The notes under the pieces were generated by a model. It saw only the letters and a program-made list of their open reading frames with translations. It searched no databases and was not told the DNA's origin. A program made the position numbers and the translations under genes. Shown here in pieces: positions 6,907 to 15,548 of a DNA stretch of 38,083 bases. Every line of letters begins with the position of its first letter. Position 1 is the stretch's first letter. This DNA is from Planctomyces sp. (GTDB lineage: Bacteria > Planctomycetota > Planctomycetia > Planctomycetales > Planctomycetaceae). The stretch lies in the NCBI GenBank assembly GCA_027483405.1, contig JAIXUU010000094.1, positions 1-38,083 on the forward strand, given 5' to 3'.

Positions 6907-8524
6907 GAGACCCAAGGGCAAGCTCGAAAAGGCTTGCATCAAAAGACAGATCGATGATCTGAAACATGGCCACAAGCGAGGCCTTGTTTGGAACGAGGAC
7001 GAAGCCCAAAGGGCCATCGACTTCTACCAGTTCCTCTGCCACTGGAAAGGTGAGTGGGCAGGCAAGCCGCTCGATCTGGAACTGTGGCAGCAGGAGCTGA
7101 TCATTGCTCCCATCTTCGGCTGGTACCTCACCGATGGCAGCCGCCGGTTTCGGACTGGGTACATTGAGATTCCCCGCAAGAATGGCAAGACCACGATTGC
7201 TGCAGGGATTGCCCTACGTGGTCTGACGGCCGACCTTGAAAGCGGTGCCGAGGTTTACTGTGCCGCGACCAAGCGCGACCAGGCCAAGCTGCTCTTTCGT
7301 GATGCGACGAACTTCATCCGGAAAGCTGATTACCTCAAGAAGCGGCTGAAGATCCAGAAGCATGCGTTGCTGTGCCCAAAGCTGAACAGCTCACTGGTGC
7401 CGCTATCAAGCGATGCCAATACGCTGGACGGCCTCAACCCTCACATGACCATCGTGGACGAACTGCACGCCCATCGCACACGTGACCTGTGGGACGTCAT
7501 GGCCACAGCGTCTGGCAGCCGGAATCGATCGCTGCTGCTGGCGATTACCACAGCTGGTCACGACCGCAGCACAGTCTGCTGGGAGCAGCGAGACTATTCG
7601 CAAAAGTTGCTCAACGGATCAATCGAGGACGATAGCTATTTCTGCTTCATTGCGTGTGCTGACGACAAGGATGATCCCTTTGATCCAAACACATGGTGGA
7701 AGGCCAACCCCAATCTCGACATCAGCCTCAAGCGGAAGTTCATCGAGAATCAGGCACGCAAAGCGAAGGAGTCACCCAGTTACGAAAACGCGTTCCGGCG
7801 GCTGCATCTCAATCAATGGACTGAAGCCGAGACACGCTGGCTCAAGATGAGCGACTGGGCCAAGGCCGCTGAAGAGTTCGACCTTTCGTGGCTGGTCGGT
7901 GAACGATGCTACGCAGGCCTCGACCTGTCCAAGGTCAACGACACAAGTGCCCTTGTGCTGGTCACTGAGATCGATGGCGACTGGTACCTTGTGCCATGGT
8001 TCTGGATCCCGGGCGACAATGCTTTCCGTCGAGAGGCTGAGCATCAGGTTCCATACACCGCCTGGCAAAGATCGGGCGCGATCCATTTCACCGATGGTGA
8101 CGTGGTGGACTACAGCTGGATCGGCAAGACCCTGATGGAGATTGCCAAAACCGTCCAGTTGGAGGGGGTGGCTTACGACCCATACAACGCAAGCCACTTC
8201 TCCCAACAAATGATTGCCGAGGGTCTGCCCATGGTCGAGTTCTATCAGACCTGGCGGAACTTGGCCGACGCGACCAGCGAGTTCGAGAAGCTGCTGGTCT
8301 CCGGCAATTTGCACCACAACAACAACCCGGTGCTCAACTGGCAGGCTGGCAACGTCTCGGTCAGGCGCAACGCTTCCGATCAGATTAGACCAGCGAAACC
8401 AATGTCAGAGGACGCCAAGAAGATCGACGGGATTGCAGCTGCCATCATGGGTCTGGCACTGGCCACTCGTAGTCAGCAGGCTTCACCATCGGTCTACGAG
8501 ACACGAGGATTCGTCACGCTGTGA
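6851..8524 (+). CDS. terL: Terminase large subunit
   Basis: 557 aa, normal family length. ATPase: Walker A variant PRKNGKTT at 108-115, Walker B TIVDE at 200-204. Nuclease (RNase H-like): D358 in YAGLDLSKVNDTSA, D443 in VAYDPYNASH, and a further Asp near 533 in AKKIDGIAAAI. This is the DNA-packaging motor and headful or site-specific nuclease of HK97-like phages. The ATG at 6851 is chosen because the terS frame overlaps upstream and MDPRVKDRIKRLEGLL begins family-like sequence; AAAGGCGG is a modest ribosome-binding site. It overlaps the portal start as GTGA. Confidence 0.9.
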   Translation: MDPRVKDRIKRLEGLLGSERPKGKLEKACIKRQIDDLKHGHKRGLVWNEDEAQRAIDFYQFLCHWKGEWAGKPLDLELWQQELIIAPIFGWYLTDGSRRFRTGYIEIPRKNGKTTIAAGIALRGLTADLESGAEVYCAATKRDQAKLLFRDATNFIRKADYLKKRLKIQKHALLCPKLNSSLVPLSSDANTLDGLNPHMTIVDELHAHRTRDLWDVMATASGSRNRSLLLAITTAGHDRSTVCWEQRDYSQKLLNGSIEDDSYFCFIACADDKDDPFDPNTWWKANPNLDISLKRKFIENQARKAKESPSYENAFRRLHLNQWTEAETRWLKMSDWAKAAEEFDLSWLVGERCYAGLDLSKVNDTSALVLVTEIDGDWYLVPWFWIPGDNAFRREAEHQVPYTAWQRSGAIHFTDGDVVDYSWIGKTLMEIAKTVQLEGVAYDPYNASHFSQQMIAEGLPMVEFYQTWRNLADATSEFEKLLVSGNLHHNNNPVLNWQAGNVSVRRNASDQIRPAKPMSEDAKKIDGIAAAIMGLALATRSQQASPSVYETRGFVTL

Positions 8525-10146
8525 ACCCTTTTAACTTTGCCGTCAATACGTCGCAGGTGACCAATACCGAGATCTCGGGCAATCCCGAGAATCCTGCTGT
8601 GCCGCTCGATCCTGATGCCTGGGAAGATCTCGGCTGGCTCGGCCGCATGACAGATGCCGGTGTCCGGGTCAATCACGAGAACTGCATTGGCCACCCGCCT
8701 CTCTGGCGAGCCGTCAACCTGATTGCTGGTGACGTGGCCAAGCTACCACTCAATGTCTACCGCCGAACTGATGGCGGTCATGAGCGAGACAAGGATCACG
8801 TTGCCAACTGGCTTCTGCGCCACAAGGTCAACGACTACATCCTCAGTTATGTGTTCAAGAAGACCTTGCAGTACCACGCGCTCCTGCATGGCAACGGCTA
8901 TGCCTACATTCATCGCGAAGGAACACAACCGAAGCAGCTTGTCCCGTTGAATCCCAAGACGACAGAGCCGGTTGTCATCGGCGGGAATCTGTTCTATGGC
9001 GTGACGATCAACGGCCAAAAGAGAAGGCTCTTTGCCACAGACGTTCTGCACATCAAGGGTCTTTCTGACGATGGCATCGAAGGAGTCGATGTCATTCAGG
9101 TCATGTCTCAGGCTCTGGCGTTGGGGATGGCTGCCCAGAAGTATGGAGCCAAGTTCTTTGGTTCTGGCGCGAAGGCTGGCGGCATACTGATGTTGCCACC
9201 GAACATGAAGCCAGCGGCCCGCAAGCAGCGGGAAGAGGAATGGAAGAAAGAGCAGGAAGGCCTCGACAATGCCTTCAAATCCATGCTGCTCGAAGATGGG
9301 GCCAAGTGGATCCAGAACACGATCACACCTGAGCAGGGTCAGTTCCTTGAGACCCGACAGTTCGAAGCCATCCAAGTGGCTCTCGTTCTCGGGACTCCCC
9401 CGCACAAACTCGGTGACAATGGCAAGGTCTCTTACAACTCATTGGAGCAGGAGAACAAGAGCTACCTGCAGGACTGCCTCGATCACTGGCTCGTCATGTG
9501 GGAGCAGGAGTGTTGGGACAAGCTGCTCACGGAAAACGAAAAGCGTAACGACACGCACTTCGTGGAGTTCAACCGCTCGGCCCTGCAGCGGACTGACGAA
9601 AAGACGGAAGTCGAATCACTGGAGAGACAGGTCAACTGCGGGATGCTTCTGCTGAATGAAGCCCGGGCGATCCGCAACCTGCCACCCGTTGAAGGCGGCG
9701 ATCGGCCACGCATGCCTTCGAACATCATCTTCACTGATGCGAAGCAGATCGAATCTAAGTCAGCGGCCACGAATTCGAGAATCAATCAGTCGATCGAGAA
9801 CGCTCTCAATGATCGGATCGATCGACTGCTCGAAGTTGAGCAGGCTGTGCGAGCAAAGAGCAACTGCTCGATCGAGCTGCTCACTCAGCATGGCCGCAAA
9901 CTGGCCAGTGCTGTGATTCCTGTTCTGGATGTCTATGCGGCCAGCCAGGGCCAGACGCTCGACTTCGATGTCACGACAGCTGCCATCGTGGCGGATTGTG
10001 TGAGCTATCAGGCTGCAGAGAACTGGCAAACCTCCCGGCGGAATCATCTCGCCACATTTTTGAAAGGCCTCGTGAATGGATCCCATCCTGAAGAAACTGG
10101 AAGAGCTGCGGGCGAAGCAGAACAAGCTGGCGAAACCCAGTCGTAA
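8521..10146 (+). CDS. HK97-family portal protein
   Basis: 541 aa. Recognisable portal features: PLWRAVNLIAGDVAKLPLNVYRR near residues 60-82, the YHALLHGNGYAYI stretch near 119-131, VLHIKGLSDDGIEGVDVI, and the late LGTPPHKLGD...LEQENKSYLQDCL segment. It forms the dodecameric DNA channel at the capsid vertex. The start is GTG at 8521, overlapping the terL stop (GTGA), implying translational coupling. The C-terminal extension after residue about 400 is long and helical and overlaps the protease gene by 71 nt. Confidence 0.9.
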   Translation: MNPFNFAVNTSQVTNTEISGNPENPAVPLDPDAWEDLGWLGRMTDAGVRVNHENCIGHPPLWRAVNLIAGDVAKLPLNVYRRTDGGHERDKDHVANWLLRHKVNDYILSYVFKKTLQYHALLHGNGYAYIHREGTQPKQLVPLNPKTTEPVVIGGNLFYGVTINGQKRRLFATDVLHIKGLSDDGIEGVDVIQVMSQALALGMAAQKYGAKFFGSGAKAGGILMLPPNMKPAARKQREEEWKKEQEGLDNAFKSMLLEDGAKWIQNTITPEQGQFLETRQFEAIQVALVLGTPPHKLGDNGKVSYNSLEQENKSYLQDCLDHWLVMWEQECWDKLLTENEKRNDTHFVEFNRSALQRTDEKTEVESLERQVNCGMLLLNEARAIRNLPPVEGGDRPRMPSNIIFTDAKQIESKSAATNSRINQSIENALNDRIDRLLEVEQAVRAKSNCSIELLTQHGRKLASAVIPVLDVYAASQGQTLDFDVTTAAIVADCVSYQAAENWQTSRRNHLATFLKGLVNGSHPEETGRAAGEAEQAGETQS

Positions 10147-10762
10147 GAATGCCGGCGAGAATGAGATCTACGTCTACGACGTGATCGGGCCAGCCGACTG
10201 GGGATACTTCGGTGCGGCCACCATGAAAGATGAGCTGAAGAATCTCGGTGCCGACGTGACCGAGATCGTCATCAGGATCAATTCCGTGGGTGGCTATGTC
10301 GGTGAGGCCTCGGCCATTTACCAGCTGCTGAAGGAACATCCCGCCAACATCCACGTCAAGATCGACGGCGAGGCGATCTCCTGTGCGAGCTGGATCGCCA
10401 TGGCTGGCGACAAGATCACGATTGCCGAGCATGGCCTGATGATGGTGCATGACCCGAGCACGTGGATATCGGGGACGGCTGACGATCTCCGGAAAGAGGC
10501 CGAGGTGCTCGATGCCTACAAGGAAGTTATTGCGGGGATCTATGCCGCTCGCAGCGGCACGGACGTGGAGGACGTCAAGAAGATGATGACGGACGAAACA
10601 TGGATGACAGCCACGCAGGCCAAAGAGAAAGGATTCGTGGACGAGATCTCGGCCAACAAGTCCAAGCCTGAAGCGACCAATCGCAAGCCAGTGCCCATCG
10701 CCAACTGGCAGATGGAGAACATCCGCCGCAGGCAGCAGCTCATCGAAGCGGCCAACGCCTGA
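10076..10762 (+). CDS. ClpP-like prohead maturation protease
   Basis: 228 aa. S14 fold: RINSVGGYVGEASAIYQLL (about 68-86), nucleophile Ser105 in DGEAISCASWIAMAGD, His125 in LMMVHDPS. This is the head-maturation protease that cleaves the capsid N-terminal scaffold domain in HK97-like phages. The ATG at 10076 lies within the portal gene (71-nt overlap), and the N-terminal 30 residues are a charged helix (ILKKLEELRAKQNKLAK). The gene is followed by a 166-nt leader with a strong stem-loop before the capsid gene. Confidence 0.9.
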   Translation: MDPILKKLEELRAKQNKLAKPSRKNAGENEIYVYDVIGPADWGYFGAATMKDELKNLGADVTEIVIRINSVGGYVGEASAIYQLLKEHPANIHVKIDGEAISCASWIAMAGDKITIAEHGLMMVHDPSTWISGTADDLRKEAEVLDAYKEVIAGIYAARSGTDVEDVKKMMTDETWMTATQAKEKGFVDEISANKSKPEATNRKPVPIANWQMENIRRRQQLIEAANA

Positions 10763-10807
10763 GGCGCAACACTCCCGGTCATTTTGTTGACGACGAACTC
10801 CAGTCCT

Positions 10808-10852
10808 CCCGCCAGTGCAGAGCATGCCCAGTCATGCCGAGGCACTGGCGGG
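10808..10852 (+). promoter_or_regulatory. Nested stem-loop in the capsid leader
   Basis: CCCGCCAGTGC (10808-10818) pairs perfectly with GCACTGGCGGG (10842-10852). Inside the loop GCATG (10822-10826) pairs with CATGC (10833-10837). No T-run follows, so it is not an ordinary terminator. Position between protease and major capsid suggests RNA processing, stability or translation control of the capsid message. Confidence 0.6.
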
Positions 10853-10928
10853 TGCTCACAGCTCAAGGCCCAGTCCTCGATCTGCGACGGAGGGAAGCAG
10901 CAAGATTTCCTGAGAGTGGAATCAGACG

Positions 10929-12242
10929 ATGACGATTAAAGAACTTCTCGAAAAGCGTGCCAACCTGGTTGCTGACTCCCAAAAGATTCTCGACAAGGCC
11001 GACGCTGAAAAGCGGGTCATGAACACGGATGAGCAGGGTCAGTGGGACAAGATGAATGCCGACATCACTGCGCTTACCAAGCACATTGATCGCATGAATA
11101 TCCAAAAGCAGCACGAAGAACGCAGCAAAGAATTCTCGGCAAACAACGATCTCGGCCCGACCCAGATCAGCAATCGCAAGAACAGCCGGACTGAAAAAGA
11201 GCCGTTGGTCGTTAATGACCTGGTGGCAGGCTGGGTGCGAATGGCCACTGGCCGTCGTGTAACTAATGCCCAGAAGAAGGCTCTCCAAAACCGTTCGGCA
11301 AAGATCAACGGTGGCGAGGTCTACATTCCGCTGCATAAGAACTTCAATGAAGTTAAGCGGGCTGTCAACGTTCTGACCACAGGAACTGGTTCCAGCGGTG
11401 GATACACAATTCCCGAGGGGTTTATTGCAGCTCTTGAAGTCGCCATGCTCACCTTCGATCCGGTCTCGGCAGTCGCTGATGTCTGGCGTACGAATGGCGG
11501 AAATCCTACAACCTGGCCAACTGGTTCGGATACTGCGAACTCAGGGGAACAGTTGGGCGAATCGACATCGATTGGCGCCAGCGTTGATCCTTCGATGGGC
11601 GTGGTGCTATTCGGTGCCTACAAGTTCAGCTCAAAGCCGATCATGGTTCCTTATGAGCTGCTTGAAGACACTGGCGTCAACCTGGCTCAGCAGCTGGGTG
11701 CATGGATCGGTGAACGACTCGGTCGCATTAAGGCTTTGAGAAATACCCTCGGTAACGGCACGACTCAGCCGCAGGGTGTTGTCACTGGCTCAGTTCTAGG
11801 TCACACAGCCGCTGACGATGTCACCATCAGCTTCGATGATGTGATCCGCCTCGAGCACTCAGTGCCTCGTGCCTACCGGGGCAACGCGGCCTACATGTGC
11901 AATGACGCGGTGGCACTGGCTCTGCGTCTGCTGAAAGATACGCAGGGCCGTTACCTCTGGCAGCCAGCAACCAACGCCGGTATGCCCGACCTGCTCAACA
12001 ATCGTCGGCTGATACTCAACGACAACATGACAGGCACAATTGCAGCCAGTGCCAAGACCATGCTCTGCGGTGATTTCAGCAAGTTCAAGATTCGCGAAGT
12101 TGGTCAGATCCGAATGAAGCGTCTGCAGGAACGCTATGCAGATTTGGATCAAGAAGCCTTCATCGGCTTCGAGCGCATGGACTCCAAAGTCCTTGATGCC
12201 GGTGCCGGCCCGATTCGCCACATGGTTCAAGCCGCCAGCTAA
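10929..12242 (+). CDS. Major capsid protein, HK97 fold
   Basis: 437 aa. Residues 1-75 are a charged coiled-coil delta/scaffold domain (KELLEKRANLVADSQKILDK...), expected to be removed by the upstream protease. The mature part begins near the TTGTGSSGGYTIPEGF segment, followed by typical phage_capsid features (KPIMVPYELLEDTGVNLAQQL, RNTLGNGTTQPQGVVTG, DVIRLEHSVPRAYRGNAAYM). The ATG at 10929 follows a purine-rich leader with several GGA triplets. A strong terminator lies directly after the gene. Confidence 0.93.
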   Translation: MTIKELLEKRANLVADSQKILDKADAEKRVMNTDEQGQWDKMNADITALTKHIDRMNIQKQHEERSKEFSANNDLGPTQISNRKNSRTEKEPLVVNDLVAGWVRMATGRRVTNAQKKALQNRSAKINGGEVYIPLHKNFNEVKRAVNVLTTGTGSSGGYTIPEGFIAALEVAMLTFDPVSAVADVWRTNGGNPTTWPTGSDTANSGEQLGESTSIGASVDPSMGVVLFGAYKFSSKPIMVPYELLEDTGVNLAQQLGAWIGERLGRIKALRNTLGNGTTQPQGVVTGSVLGHTAADDVTISFDDVIRLEHSVPRAYRGNAAYMCNDAVALALRLLKDTQGRYLWQPATNAGMPDLLNNRRLILNDNMTGTIAASAKTMLCGDFSKFKIREVGQIRMKRLQERYADLDQEAFIGFERMDSKVLDAGAGPIRHMVQAAS

Positions 12243-12272
12243 TTTGTGAAGCCGGTTCGCCGGCATGGATGA

Positions 12273-12309
12273 GCGGGCCAGGTCGCGGCCTGGCCCGCAT
12301 TTTTCTTTG
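12273..12309 (+). terminator. Strong rho-independent terminator after capsid gene
   Basis: GCGGGCCAGG (12273-12282) pairs perfectly with CCTGGCCCGC (12289-12298) around TCGCGG, followed by ATTTTTCTTTG. A smaller GCCGG/CCGGC hairpin precedes it (12251-12263). It probably sets a high capsid:tail transcript ratio through partial read-through. Confidence 0.9.
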
Positions 12310-12321
12310 TTGACCACTCAC

Positions 12322-12339
12322 TGATTTCTGCAGAAATCA
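12322..12339. repeat. Dispersed palindrome copy 3 (intergenic, after capsid terminator)
   Basis: TGATTTCTGCAGAAATCA is a perfect 18-bp palindrome, 13 nt after the terminator T-run and 51 nt before the next gene. Confidence 0.8.
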
Positions 12340-12372
12340 TTCTGAACAATTCACATGATTGAGGGTTTTGAG

Positions 12373-12675
12373 ATGCAGGAAGAACAACAGGTCAGTGTCA
12401 AGCTGACAACTTCGAGGGCTGGCAATAACGTCTCCCATGAAAAGGGCGACGTGATTCAGGTTTCACTGGCACGTGCCCATCGGCTGATCAATGCCGGGCA
12501 AGCTGAGTATGCCGGAGAAGGGGAGCTGCCCGCCTACACACCGGCAGTCCCTGTTCACGTTCCGGCGCCTGCTGCTCCTGAGAACGACGGCGATGACAGC
12601 GATGCCGATGACGGCGGCGAAGAGCTCGCCACCGAAGGCAAGTCCAAGCTGCGGTCCAAGAAGGCCGCCAAGTAA
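12373..12675 (+). CDS. Small post-capsid accessory protein, 100 aa
   Basis: Residues 1-45 (VSVKLTTSRAGNNVSHEKGDVIQVSLARAHRLINAGQAEY) form a compact beta domain of the type often encoded right after siphophage capsid genes (K-L-T-x-S-R-A ... KGD ... A-x-x-L-I-x-A-G-x-A). The C-terminal half is Pro/Ala-rich, then acidic (DGDDSDADDGGEE), then basic. The start at 12373 has GAGGG 8 nt upstream; the ATG at 12355 has no ribosome-binding site. Possible head decoration or head-tail accessory protein; function not assigned. Confidence 0.6.
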   Translation: MQEEQQVSVKLTTSRAGNNVSHEKGDVIQVSLARAHRLINAGQAEYAGEGELPAYTPAVPVHVPAPAAPENDGDDSDADDGGEELATEGKSKLRSKKAAK

Positions 12676-12721
12676 TTGAGGGTACCAACCCCAGAGTCCA
12701 GTTCGCGGGCGGCAATTCACC

Positions 12722-13309
12722 ATGCAGCATCATCCAACTCACGGTCGCGTTGTTACAACAATTGCACCGGCAGACGAACCGATCACACTGGCGGACTTCA
12801 AACGCCAGATCCGTGTCGATACGTCTGACGAGGATGATCAGCTCACGGCCTATATCACAGCCGCCCGCGAACTTCTGGAGGAACACACCGAACGGGCTCT
12901 CGTCACACAGACACGCCAGCTCTATCTCGATCGCTTTCCTCGCTGCCAGACGATCGAGATTCCCTGCACTCCCGTCACCTCGATTGAGTCGATTGAATAC
13001 ATCGATCCCACAGGCGTCCTGCAGGAACTCGATCCCGCCAATTATGTGGCCGATCTCATCTCCAGTCCGGCCCGCATTCGCCCGGCCTATGGCATGTTCT
13101 GGCCAGCGATCCGGTACCAGATGAACTCGGTGATTGTCACCTTCGAGGCTGGCCAGGATGTGGCCGCTGTGCCAGAGCGGGCGAAGCAGGCCATCCGTCT
13201 GCTGGCTGGCCACTGGTACGCCAACCGCGAAACTGTGCTGATTGGCACGATATCGAAAGAGGTCGAGTTCTCATTCAATGCTTTGGCTGGTCAGTTGAGG
13301 TGGCACTGA
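12722..13309 (+). CDS. Head-tail connector (HK97 gp6-like)
   Basis: 195 aa. EPITLADFKRQIRVDTSDEDDQLTAYITAARELLEEHTERALVTQT is shown here only by its parts: the LADFKRQIRV start, the DEDDQLTAYI helix and the LLEEHTERALV helix near residues 20-65 are the hallmark of gp6/phiE125 gp8 head-tail adaptors. A beta region and a final helix (RAKQAIRLLAGHWYANRE) follow. It joins the portal ring to the tail as a head-completion ring. It overlaps the next gene by one base at TGATG. Confidence 0.85.
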   Translation: MQHHPTHGRVVTTIAPADEPITLADFKRQIRVDTSDEDDQLTAYITAARELLEEHTERALVTQTRQLYLDRFPRCQTIEIPCTPVTSIESIEYIDPTGVLQELDPANYVADLISSPARIRPAYGMFWPAIRYQMNSVIVTFEAGQDVAAVPERAKQAIRLLAGHWYANRETVLIGTISKEVEFSFNALAGQLRWH

Positions 13310-13650
13310 TGGCACCTGCCGGCAAGTATCGCGATCGAGTCCGCTTCGAGTTTCAGACTTCGCAGCCTGATCCCAGTGGCAGTGGCCAACTGGTCGAAAC
13401 GTGGCAGACACTGGGGACGTTCTGGGCTGAGGTCAACGCCGTCTCGGGATCCGAGTCATTTCGTGGCCGGAAGATTCAGGGGCGTGTCTCTCACCTGGTG
13501 AGAGTTCGCGTCAACTCCTTGACGCTGCAGATCACCAATCGCCACCGCATGGTGATTAAGGGCAACGTCGTACACATTGCCAGCGTCTACGATCCCAACA
13601 ATCGAGGCATTGAGATCGAGGTGCAAGGCGAGGAGCTGCTCGATCCATGA
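13309..13650 (+). CDS. Head-closure / head-tail joining protein
   Basis: 113 aa, mostly beta (AGKYRDRVRFEFQTSQPDP, TWQTLGTFWAEVNAVSGSESF, HRMVIKGNVVHIASVYDPNNRGIEI), the SPP1 gp16/phage_H_T_join pattern. It plugs the connector after packaging. GAGGTGG ends 8 nt before the ATG at 13309, so this start is preferred to GTG at 13300. It is followed by an ATGA overlap with the next gene. Confidence 0.8.
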   Translation: MAPAGKYRDRVRFEFQTSQPDPSGSGQLVETWQTLGTFWAEVNAVSGSESFRGRKIQGRVSHLVRVRVNSLTLQITNRHRMVIKGNVVHIASVYDPNNRGIEIEVQGEELLDP

Positions 13651-14282
13651 GTGCCGCTGCTGCCCTAGGTCGCCAGCTACTGCTGGAATTGTCCGGCGAT
13701 CGGCAGTTGCTCAGATTGTTCGATCAACTCACCACCACGTCTCAAGCCAAGGCAGCCAGACGCGGTCTGGCCGCTGGCCTGAAGGTTGTCACCAAAGCAC
13801 AGAAGAATGCTGTGCCCTCCGTGAAAACCAAGGGCCACTCGACGAAGCGACTGAAGGCCGGGATTCGCGGCCGGCAGATGCGGATCAAAAAGGCCAACGT
13901 CTACGAGGCCAAGTCGGGGGTGAACGTCGGCAAGCGATCGAGGCGCAGCAAGTATTCGCAGGCCAAAGGGAATCTCAGCCGGGCCCCTCACCTGCATCTG
14001 TTTGTGCTGGGTACCCAGCCACGATTCACCGGATCGACCAGCCGCAAGGTTCGCGGTCAATCGACTGGCACACGAAAGGATGGAACGGCCTTCGTTCGTG
14101 GAAAACATAAGCCAGGCACAATCATCCGGAAGAAGACCGGCAAGCCGAAACGGTTTCGCGGCCGCATGCCTGGCAGCTCGTTCCTCAATTTCGCTCAGGC
14201 CACTTCACTCTCCGCAACTCAGTCCGCCGTGATCGACGCCATGAGGTCAACAATTGTTTCAGAAGCCACGAAAGGGAAATGA
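13647..14282 (+). CDS. HK97 gp10-like tail completion protein
   Basis: 211 aa, strongly basic (many Arg/Lys in residues 50-180). AARRGLAAGLKVVTKAQKNAVP near residues 36-57 and the late HLHLFVLGTQPRFTG stretch fit the HK97-gp10 family. It is longer than the usual 140-160 aa owing to a basic Gly/Lys-rich insertion (GRQMRIKKANVYEAKSGVN to RKKTGKPKRFRGR). The start overlaps the previous stop (ATGA) and its own stop overlaps the next start. Confidence 0.75.
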   Translation: MSAAAALGRQLLLELSGDRQLLRLFDQLTTTSQAKAARRGLAAGLKVVTKAQKNAVPSVKTKGHSTKRLKAGIRGRQMRIKKANVYEAKSGVNVGKRSRRSKYSQAKGNLSRAPHLHLFVLGTQPRFTGSTSRKVRGQSTGTRKDGTAFVRGKHKPGTIIRKKTGKPKRFRGRMPGSSFLNFAQATSLSATQSAVIDAMRSTIVSEATKGK

Positions 14283-14710
14283 TGTCGATCGAAGCCGCTC
14301 TGCGTGGAGTGCTGGTCGCAGCGACTGGTGTTGCCAACATCGTCGCCACCAACAGCACCAGCAACGACAAGGCCATTCGCCCTGAGCGTCTGGCTCAGAC
14401 GGACTCTTACCCGGGCATTGAAATCCAGATCAACTCCGAGGCTCATCAGGAAGATCTCGGGGAGTGGGACGGCACGAGTGATGTCGAGCTCACGTTGTTC
14501 TGCCTGGCCGAGACAGCGCAACAAGCCGCCGCAGTTGTGAAGGCTGTTCGCGAGACTCTGACCTCCATCAGCAATGTCAGCAGTGCCCACGGTCGCATTG
14601 AGAGCGTGGTGCTGACAGACACGGAAGGAAGTTATGAGCCGGAGGCGGATGGCAGTGATAAGGGGATTTATGTGAAATCCCTGACCTGCAGTGTCTGGTT
14701 TGTGGAGTGA
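14279..14710 (+). CDS. Tail terminator/completion protein (DUF3168-like)
   Basis: 143 aa. The N-terminal helix (SIEAALRGVLVAATGVANIV), a central SYPGIEIQINSEAHQEDL strand region and AETAQQAAAVVKAVRETL helix match the general fold and position of DUF3168 tail-terminator proteins between gp10 and the tail tube. Start at 14279 or 14282 (ATGATG), overlapping the previous stop. Confidence 0.7.
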   Translation: MMSIEAALRGVLVAATGVANIVATNSTSNDKAIRPERLAQTDSYPGIEIQINSEAHQEDLGEWDGTSDVELTLFCLAETAQQAAAVVKAVRETLTSISNVSSAHGRIESVVLTDTEGSYEPEADGSDKGIYVKSLTCSVWFVE

Positions 14711-14717
14711 GGTTTTC

Positions 14718-15131
14718 ATGAGCACAAAAGTTGCATCCAAGGGTACCAAGCTGCAGCTCTCAGTCGCGTCGGTCTACACCGACATCGGCGGGGTCAGCAA
14801 GATCGACTATCCCGATCGAGAGGCTGAACACTGGGATGCCACTGACCTTGATTCCGACGAACGGGAAGATGGCGAGCTGACGGGCCTGGTCACTCCCGGC
14901 ATGATCTCCGGCGAACTCTTCTACGATCCCGAGGATGAGCTGCATCAGGAGCTGGAGGATCTGCTGGCTACTCCTGCCTATCGCGATTGGCGGATCCGCA
15001 AAGGGACGCGAGTCGTGACCGTCAACGGGTCACTCAAAAAGTTTCAGCCATCGGCTGCTGTTGGCGACGGGATGAAGGCGACCTTCGAAATCAAGTGCCG
15101 CACGAAGCCTGTGATTTCCACTGTGGTCTGA
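14718..15131 (+). CDS. Major tail tube protein
   Basis: 137 aa. The family pattern is visible: MSTKVASKGTKLQLS, IGGVSKIDYPDREAEHWDATDLDSD (tail-tube type DxTxxxS loop), DGELTGLVTPGMISGELFYDPE and the ending GDGMKATFEIKCR. It forms the stacked rings of the non-contractile tail. The ATG at 14718 has GTGAGG about 7 nt upstream. Confidence 0.8.
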   Translation: MSTKVASKGTKLQLSVASVYTDIGGVSKIDYPDREAEHWDATDLDSDEREDGELTGLVTPGMISGELFYDPEDELHQELEDLLATPAYRDWRIRKGTRVVTVNGSLKKFQPSAAVGDGMKATFEIKCRTKPVISTVV

Positions 15132-15203
15132 TCTCAGCACTTATCCCCAGACGCGACTTCATTTCGTTGATCATTCACTGACGGTTTCCAGCAAGGTGAG
15201 TCC

Positions 15204-15506
15204 ATGAAAGCCAAGCTCATTCGAGATGCCGATGGGCCGAACCCCGAGTTCGACCGGAAGCAGAAAGTCTCTCCGACCAACCAGCCCCATGTGGTGATTC
15301 CCAAGGGAACCATCATCGAAGGGGAGAAAGCGTATCGCTTGTGCCAGGGGCCGAACCCTGTCGCCGAGCCAGAAGACGAGGAGTGCAAGGCGGCCATGGT
15401 GGATTACCACCAGAGACGTCGGGCTGTCCATCAGCAGCGAGCCGCTGAGCGAATCGCTGAGAAGGCCGAGTCCACCAAGGCCGAGACGACTCGCAAGGGC
15501 AAGTAA
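15204..15506 (+). CDS. Small tail-module protein of unknown function, 100 aa
   Basis: The N-terminal half has beta character (NQPHVVIPKGTIIEGEKAYRLCQGP). The C-terminal half is a charged helix rich in Ala, Arg and Glu (HQRRRAVHQQRAAERIAEKAES). AAGGTGAG precedes the ATG at 15204. It lies between the tail tube and chaperone genes, where some siphophages carry a small accessory gene. No family recognised. Confidence 0.6.
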   Translation: MKAKLIRDADGPNPEFDRKQKVSPTNQPHVVIPKGTIIEGEKAYRLCQGPNPVAEPEDEECKAAMVDYHQRRRAVHQQRAAERIAEKAESTKAETTRKGK

Positions 15507-15548
15507 TCCACACGCTCTCCCCGGGCCCATGATTCACTGCAGTCATTT

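Noticed and set aside
6178-7017. 279-aa minus-strand frame opposite the terminase genes
   Set aside because: It lies opposite HNH/terS/terL and runs through the poly-C/G hairpin; not protein-like.
9971-10825. 284-aa minus-strand frame opposite the protease gene
   Set aside because: Mirror of a clear ClpP-like gene; composition and lack of ribosome-binding site argue against coding.
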